Shown one piece after another: positions 58,470-64,000 of a DNA stretch of 64,000 nucleotides; the stretch's first letter is position 1; each line of letters starts with the position of its first letter. The DNA is from Arthrinium phaeospermum (Eukaryota > Ascomycota > Sordariomycetes > Amphisphaeriales > Apiosporaceae). Where the stretch lies: contig QYRS01000011.1 in NCBI GenBank assembly GCA_006503535.1, positions 1,426,001 to 1,490,000 of the forward strand, written 5' to 3'. The position numbers and the translations under genes were made by a program. A model generated the notes under the pieces. It did not search any database. It was not told the origin of the DNA and worked only from the letters and a program-made list of their open reading frames with translations.

Positions 58470-60048
58470 TTAAGGGCTGGCCCAGCCACCAGCAACATCA
58501 ACCCACTCAGCCAAGCAGGAGCCTTCCTTGCCTTCGACATCGACGATGTCGGTATCGCAACGGCAGCGGCAGCCAACACCATTCTCCTTCTCGGGGTCCC
58601 AGCTCTCCCAGTAGGCGTCCTCCTCTTCGCGCTTCTTGGGGTCAAGCGTGGTCTTCTCGAGGTAGGGAGTACGGGGCAGTTGGCGGGAGGGAGCATTAGC
58701 GGGACAATGCTGGATGGTGGTGTGTCGGTAACCGAAGTCGCGGAAGTAGTGGATGTCGCGAGGAGCCAGCAGGACACCAGCAGCCAGTGAATGAATCGGC
58801 GCGTCACCCCACTACAAGATGTGTTAGCTCATGTTTGCTTGCGCTTGCGTTTATATATTTAGATCAACTTACTCGTTCCATCCAGAAGCCACCGCTGCGG
58901 TCCATCATCTCGAAGAAGTCCTCGTACTCCTTGCTGCGGAACCAACTGAGGCGCGCGATTTCGAAGTTGGACCAGAAATGACACATGTTGTAGGATTCAC
59001 CTTCCATGGCGTCGGGATCAATCTCGGGAAGGCTGTTGCGGCCAGGATCGCTGCGCAGAATCTCCTCGGGCAACGGGACCTTGCTCTGGTCTTCCTCCTT
59101 GGGCTTCTCCTCGGGCTGCGGCTCGACAAACATCTCCCACAGACCCTGCGACTTGATGTTGTTGAGGCGCTTGTAGGCAGAGGCGTAGCGGAAAATGTTG
59201 GGGACTGTCTCGCGAAGCTCCTTGACGGCAATGGTGAAACCGTAGGTCTTGTTCTCCTTCTGCATCATGAGGAAAGGATCGTAGGTGATGTCGCAGAAGT
59301 ACTTGATCTCGGGTTCCAGGCGCCAGTACCACTCGTACTTGGCGAGGAGCTCGTGCTTGTAGAAGAAACCAGAGTAGAAGCGGCACATAGCGTGGTAACT
59401 CTCGAGGCCACCGTACATGACAGCGGCGTCTCCCTGCTTGGCAATACCCTCCTTGGCGATCTTGGTATCAATCCATTCCGGGTATCCCCACATCTCAGGA
59501 CCAACGCGACCAAACTCGCATTCGCCCGAAGTGTAGTTGCGCACGATATCCTTGAAGGTCTGGTTGAACTCGCCATCGTTCAGGAAAACGTAGGGGTAAT
59601 GGTACCAGCGGTTGAAGTGGCGCTCGATCGACTTGATGGACTGAATGACACCGTCCAGCTCCTTGTTTCGGGCAAGGACCACGAAGGCGGCGTTGGCACG
59701 GGGCTGGCTCGTGTCAGGTTGCAAGCAGCCCTGGACGAAGACCTTGTCGTGCTCCTCGCTGATCTTTCGGATGGCGGGAGGCGCGCCAGCAGGCATCAGT
59801 ATCCTGCCGGGCGAGCTGGGATGCCGGACAAACAGCACCAAAATGAGGATGAGGACGATGCAGGGGAAGAGAACAACAACGCCAAGTGGAACAGAGATGC
59901 TGGAGTTGCCCTTTAACCGGAGCGGCCTCCGGAAGAAGTCTAGGCGAGACCCCCTGTTAGGTCTCGCGGGATGTCCCTTCTCGTCATTTGTAGGCAACGA
60001 CGGTGCCATATTAGGCACGCGCTGAACAGCGCGGCGGAAGAGATCCAT
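58470..60048 (-). CDS. Golgi alpha-1,2-mannosyltransferase, GT15 (KRE2/MNT1/KTR) family
   Basis: Exons 60048..58873 and 58811..58470 (intron 61 nt, phase 0) give 505 residues. The open frame upstream of 60048 has only a TTG, so this ATG is the start. Type II membrane layout: a basic cytosolic tail (about 1-52), one helix (VPLGVVVLFPCIVLILILVLF), a stem, then the catalytic domain. GT15 landmarks are FVVLARNKELDGVIQSIKSI, the HYPYVFLNDGEFN segment, MWGYPEWID, and YWRLEPEIKYFCDITYDPFL, whose Glu is the family's catalytic residue. MCHFWSNFEI and, across the splice, GGFWMERWGDAPIHSLA complete the fold. It adds alpha-1,2-mannose to O- and N-glycans of secreted proteins, with Mn2+ and GDP-mannose. 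Exon 2 gives a Cys-rich tail (GVGCRCRCDT). Paralogue identity (KRE2 versus KTR) is not resolved. Confidence 0.95.
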
Positions 60049-62217
60049 GGTGGTGGGCGTGCGCGATGGTGTCGGCTCCGAAAGGAGGTATATAGGTAAC
60101 GGAGGGCTCGCTCGCGTGGTCTGGGTCAATCGTTAAAGAGTCGTAATCGGATGCGAAGCTATTGGGCGATGATGTATGCTTCCTGAAGATGCGTCTCGAT
60201 GCTTCTAAAGATCTTCTGGCTAGAAAATAAACATGGAGCCGAGTCAGAGGACAGGGCTGGTTGATTAAGCGAAGCTGAAGATTAAAAAGCGCGCCCAACA
60301 GCGATACTGCTTCAATGTCGAAAAAAATTGAAGCCCCTATTCCAAAACGAAATAGGCCGCGGGCGGGAAGAAGAGGACTCGAGGGTGTCGAGAATCTGTC
60401 TAACCGAAGCAGTTCGTTCAATCCAATAAATCTACAATTGGAAGCTGCGACCGATTAACGAGCGGCAAGGGGAAACCGCGTCCCTTGGGGAGAGTTAGCT
60501 GCTGCGTTTGTCGGGCGTCGTTGACAGGGCAAAAAAAATGGAAAGAAGATGGCAGGAGGCTGATGAATCAGGGACTGTGAGACTTGGATGGATCGCTGGT
60601 CGAAGTTTTGCCAGTGTGGCCGCTCGGACGGTGTGTGGTCTGTTCTTGGTCTGGCCTGGTTGGTAGGCGGGCAAGGCAAGGCAAGCTGGCCAGGTGTAGT
60701 GCTAACCTACTTACTATTGATGCACAGCTTATTTAATGGCTTGTGTCTTGGCTGATAACGGGTACGCGTCAGACAGTCTGCATCGGACCGCTCGTCTGCA
60801 CGGCAAGACTCAGAATTTTGGAGCAGCAGAGGTATCCGCGACTTAAAATAGACGGGCAGTCAATCGGATGGAGCAGATCTAGGTATCCGACCAAGAACCC
60901 CTTCTTTCAATCGCGATGGTGGATGGGTTGAAACCAAAAGACGACGTGTGTGGTAGCTATGTATGTTGCGGGCAAGCAAGCGATTGCGGGTGTAAGGCAG
61001 GTAATAGATCTAGAGGAAATCCAAGAAGATGCCAGCGATGCGCGGGACGAGAGTGGAAAATCAACCAGGCTGGGCGCTCTACCTTCAATGCGACAGCTTT
61101 CCAGGGGAGATAGTAACCTTATTAGGGGGATTTGAGCAAGTAGTAAGGGGGGAGGGGGTGCTGGCGGGCCAATTGAGATGCTAGTAAATGGGGGAACGAG
61201 ATAGCGTGACGCCCCTACAGCGAGCATGATCCACAGTGTGCCCTGCACTCTAATATACTACTACAGTAGCCGTGAGGTTATGTACTTACTGTGCTCAGGT
61301 ATCGAGGCTATAAGGACAGGTATGCACCTACATACCACCGATTTACTCTTCTGCAGCCTTCGTATCGAGACCCATGGAGCCGTGAGCCAGTCACCATGCG
61401 AGTTTTTATTCTGCGCCTATTAGAGAATATGAACTGATCCCATCATTGAAGTTTCAATGTGCAATCGTTCGTGCTTACCTTGCTAGGCGTTTGTACAGGT
61501 AAAGAGATGCGTTTGAAGCCAAGACCTGGGGCGAGGAGAGGGAGTATGTAGCAAGCTTGGCAACGAAGGGGGAAAAGGAGATTTGCAGATCCCTGAAGAG
61601 ATGTCAGTCAGTCAGGACGGTCCTGGTCGAGACCTGGCAGCTGCTGGCACCCACCAGCCGCTGCACTGGGCGATAGCCGGCCCCACTTCCTTCTAAAGCC
61701 CTGGTGAGAAAGTTCCAAGTGGGCAAGCAGCAGCGAAATGCCAAGGAAATAAATCGTCAAATACCTTGGAACCAATTATGCGCGCATGAAGGTGGCCAGG
61801 TATGGCCAGAAGTATGGCGACTCGTGGAAATCGGGGGTTTTATTCACGGCTGTTATATATGACAACGACTCTTGGGGCTTCTGGAGTGAGGTAAGTTATG
61901 TAAGGATACATAAGGTAGGTGGCCTTTAGTACTTTTAACTTCTAAATCAACAAGGTGGGAATGGTATATGTCTAAGTAGATCTTATAAAGTATGTAGTCC
62001 CTCAGAATGCTATAGATCCGTGGATTCATCGGACTGAGAGGCATCTAGGAAAGCGACGATACCTCGACTTCGATTTCATGATGATGTGTGCATATGTTCT
62101 CAGTGGCCGTGTGCGCCAGCAACTCAGATCGTTCGCTGATTCAACACGAGACTCGAGCAGAAAGCTCGATTTACACAACAGATACATGCCACGCCCCAAC
62201 CTTCTTCAGATCCAGCA
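60049..62217. other. Intergenic: mannosyltransferase promoter and ankyrin gene 3' flank
   Basis: Both flanking genes are on the minus strand. The region next to the mannosyltransferase start is likely leader and promoter. No supported gene; short open frames throughout lack features. Confidence 0.55.
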
Positions 62218-64000
62218 CTAATCGGACTCTGTATCGTCGGAATCCTCCTCTTCATCAGACTCCTCTTCTTCAGACCACTCTTCATCAGATTCCGCTTCAT
62301 CGATAGAACCTCGTCGCCCGGCATGTCGCTTTTGCGCCACCTTTGCGGCCAAATATGATCCATCCGATGGCAGTTCCGCCCCTCGCTCTAGCAGATAATT
62401 ATAGGCTTCCATCTCTTTCCTACTCCGCGCTACTTGGAGCGGCGTGAGCCCTTTGCTGTCCTGGACATTGATCCCGCCTTCATCCGCCGGAGGCACAAGG
62501 TTTTTATCCAGCAGGAAACGAAGGACTTTGACATGCCCGCCTTCGGCAGCAAAATGCAAAATATGACGCTGCTTTCCTCTTCCCACGGTGTGGCTAGGAT
62601 TGTTCGTCATAACGCCATACCGCGAGTTCCAGTCGTATTTGTTAGGGTGTCCGGACACAGCTGCGTGTATTCTTCGGATCATGTCCAAGTTCCCGTGAAA
62701 AGCAGCTGCCTTGGCAACATCCATTCCGTCCGGGCCCTGCGCCAGAATGTCTGCACCATATTCCTCCAGCAGTGTGACAATGTCGAAGCGGTCCTCATCC
62801 GCCGCAGCGACAACGAAAGGATACTTGCTATCGCCCGTCTTGGCTTTGTTGGGGTCAAGACCTTTTGTCAGCAAAGTCTTGACCTTCGGTGGTATGTCGT
62901 ATGCAGGGCCGGCCATGATGCTTTTTACCAGATCCAGATCAGCTATATTTGCGGCTTCATGTAAGCGATGGTGGTGAGATGACCCGAGAATCTCAACCAA
63001 CACTTCCGGCGGACTGAACTGGCAAGCCACTTCGAGCGCTTTCCATCGGAAAACATCCCATCCTTTTTCCAGAAGGCTGCGAATCAATTTCAAATGACCG
63101 TATTCTACGGCAGCTTTGAGGAGGTTTATGGCAGAAGGAATTTCCCTGTAGTCCGTGGGGTCGTCCAACACTTCTAGGATAATCTCGACAACCTCATGAA
63201 CCCACTCCTGCCTGAAATCATTGGCATGAAGCTTTAAAAGGGCCTGGAAAACCGGGATAGCGGCTGACTGACGCCTGTAAGCCACATAGTCAGACAAAGC
63301 GTTGCTGGTAGCGGCCGTCATGGCTTTGATTGCAGGCACTATAACCAATTCGCCCAGAACCACGCTTTTCTCGCCCTGTATTTTTAAATTAGGCGGCTCG
63401 ATAATAGATCGGCAGTAGAACTCCCAAATAGGAGGTTTGTTATCCTCAGCCTTCGACTGTGCCGGTGTTTCTTGGAAAAGGGCATTGAACACCTGCTGCT
63501 TCACTGGACTTTTATAGCCCCGGGAATTTGAAGCAAACTCGTCTTTCAAACGAAGAAGGAAAAGTTCGGCTGCAGTTCGCCCATCTGCTCTTCGTTTGCC
63601 AACATCATGAGTCAACAGCAATCGTTGTAGTAAGCTCATCTCAATACGCGAACTGATATAATGCAGCGGGGTGGAACCATCCGACGAGTACAAGCCAGCA
63701 GTGACGCCCTTTTGAAGGAGGGCTTGATACAGTTTGTCCGATCCGAGTCGAGCAGCGAGTTGCAACAAGGGCTGACTTGACTCGAAATAAATTGTTTCGC
63801 CCTCTGGACACTTGTCCAGAAGTATATGTGCCGCCTCTTCCTGGTCCTCTTTTATTGCTTCGGCAAGGGGAGTTCGGCCGCCCGATGACAGAATGCGCAG
63901 TCCTTCGAGTCGGCTTTCGGTTTCTAGAAGCGTTTTGAGGATACCTACAGCGTTCTTCACTGCAGCTAGGTGCCAAATGGTGTAGCCAGAACTGGACCAG
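62218..64000 (-). CDS. Ankyrin-repeat protein with acidic C-terminal tail, 5' partial
   Basis: The frame is open from the right window edge to TAG at 62218, with about 594 residues visible; the start lies outside. Ankyrin repeats are visible at both ends. The first, SGYTIWHLAAVKNAVGILKT, crosses into the edge, followed by GGRTPLAEAI. DGSTPLHYIS, and near the C-terminus ILHFAAEGGHVKVLRFLLDK and KGLTPLQVARSRKEMEAYNY, are also recognisable. A less regular middle (about 190-330) may be a helical linker. The tail is strongly acidic (EESDEEEDSDD). Ankyrin repeats mediate protein binding; in fungi such proteins often follow NACHT or other effector N-termini, which would lie beyond the window. Function unknown. 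Confidence 0.88.
   Translation of the reverse strand, partial: WSSSGYTIWHLAAVKNAVGILKTLLETESRLEGLRILSSGGRTPLAEAIKEDQEEAAHILLDKCPEGETIYFESSQPLLQLAARLGSDKLYQALLQKGVTAGLYSSDGSTPLHYISSRIEMSLLQRLLLTHDVGKRRADGRTAAELFLLRLKDEFASNSRGYKSPVKQQVFNALFQETPAQSKAEDNKPPIWEFYCRSIIEPPNLKIQGEKSVVLGELVIVPAIKAMTAATSNALSDYVAYRRQSAAIPVFQALLKLHANDFRQEWVHEVVEIILEVLDDPTDYREIPSAINLLKAAVEYGHLKLIRSLLEKGWDVFRWKALEVACQFSPPEVLVEILGSSHHHRLHEAANIADLDLVKSIMAGPAYDIPPKVKTLLTKGLDPNKAKTGDSKYPFVVAAADEDRFDIVTLLEEYGADILAQGPDGMDVAKAAAFHGNLDMIRRIHAAVSGHPNKYDWNSRYGVMTNNPSHTVGRGKQRHILHFAAEGGHVKVLRFLLDKNLVPPADEGGINVQDSKGLTPLQVARSRKEMEAYNYLLERGAELPSDGSYLAAKVAQKRHAGRRGSIDEAESDEEWSEEEESDEEEDSDDTESD

Noticed and set aside
58831..59916. 361-codon plus-strand open frame
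   Set aside because: Antisense to the GT15 mannosyltransferase exon, whose family motifs are unambiguous on the minus strand.
60049..60129. Longer mannosyltransferase N-terminus starting at TTG
   Set aside because: No ATG in the extension; the ATG at 60048 gives the usual short basic tail before the membrane helix.

Overview
The window is nuclear DNA from a filamentous ascomycete (Pezizomycotina). Genes carry short introns of about 47-110 nt with GT..AG borders and CTAAC/CTAAT-type branch points. Coding exons are GC-rich and set in more AT-rich, pyrimidine-tracted intergenic DNA. Fungal-only families are present: a Chs7-type chitin synthase chaperone, CRH-type GH16, a PTH11/rhodopsin-like receptor, a DUF7702 membrane protein, an ascomycete laccase and a GT15 mannosyltransferase. 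The style of the laccase, CHS7 and Myb-like genes suggests Sordariomycetes, but this is inference. I recognised no tRNA, rRNA, CRISPR array or intact transposon.

Layout. 0-8 kb: the 3' part of a TauD/JLP1-type dioxygenase, a DUF4604 nuclear protein, CHS7 (minus strand), and a six-exon dihydroxy-acid dehydratase paralogue (minus) with no visible mitochondrial presequence. 9.9-22.6 kb: a metabolic stretch with a secreted laccase, an F-box protein, a cytochrome P450, a rhodopsin-domain membrane protein, an Old Yellow Enzyme and a secreted GH16 glucanase. These oxidases plus the DHAD look like tailoring genes, but no PKS, NRPS or terpene backbone gene lies in the window, so I do not call a cluster. 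22.6-26.3 kb is non-coding.

26.3-43 kb: two Myb/SANT-like regulators, transcribed away from each other, are separated by about 13.7 kb (27372-41086) without a convincing gene. The right-hand regulator is Gln/His-rich; its reading frame stops at a TAG, after which the same frame stays open for 49 basic, Ser-rich codons. 43.7-43.9 kb holds a compact element with 25-bp perfect terminal inverted repeats and TA flanks (MITE-like). It lies between this gene and a convergent gene for another Gln-rich protein with a degenerate Nudix-like domain.

46-64 kb: a CRH chitin-glucan transglycosylase, a secreted beta-propeller lactonase-like protein, a DUF7702 seven-helix protein, a GT15 alpha-1,2-mannosyltransferase, and the C-terminal part of an ankyrin-repeat protein running off the right edge. 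CHS7, CRH, the GT15 enzyme and the GH16 glucanase all concern the cell wall, but they are scattered and separately promoted, so I infer no operon-like unit.

Exon borders were chosen by hand from splice consensus, reading-frame phase and recalled family conservation. Borders described as uncertain should be treated so.
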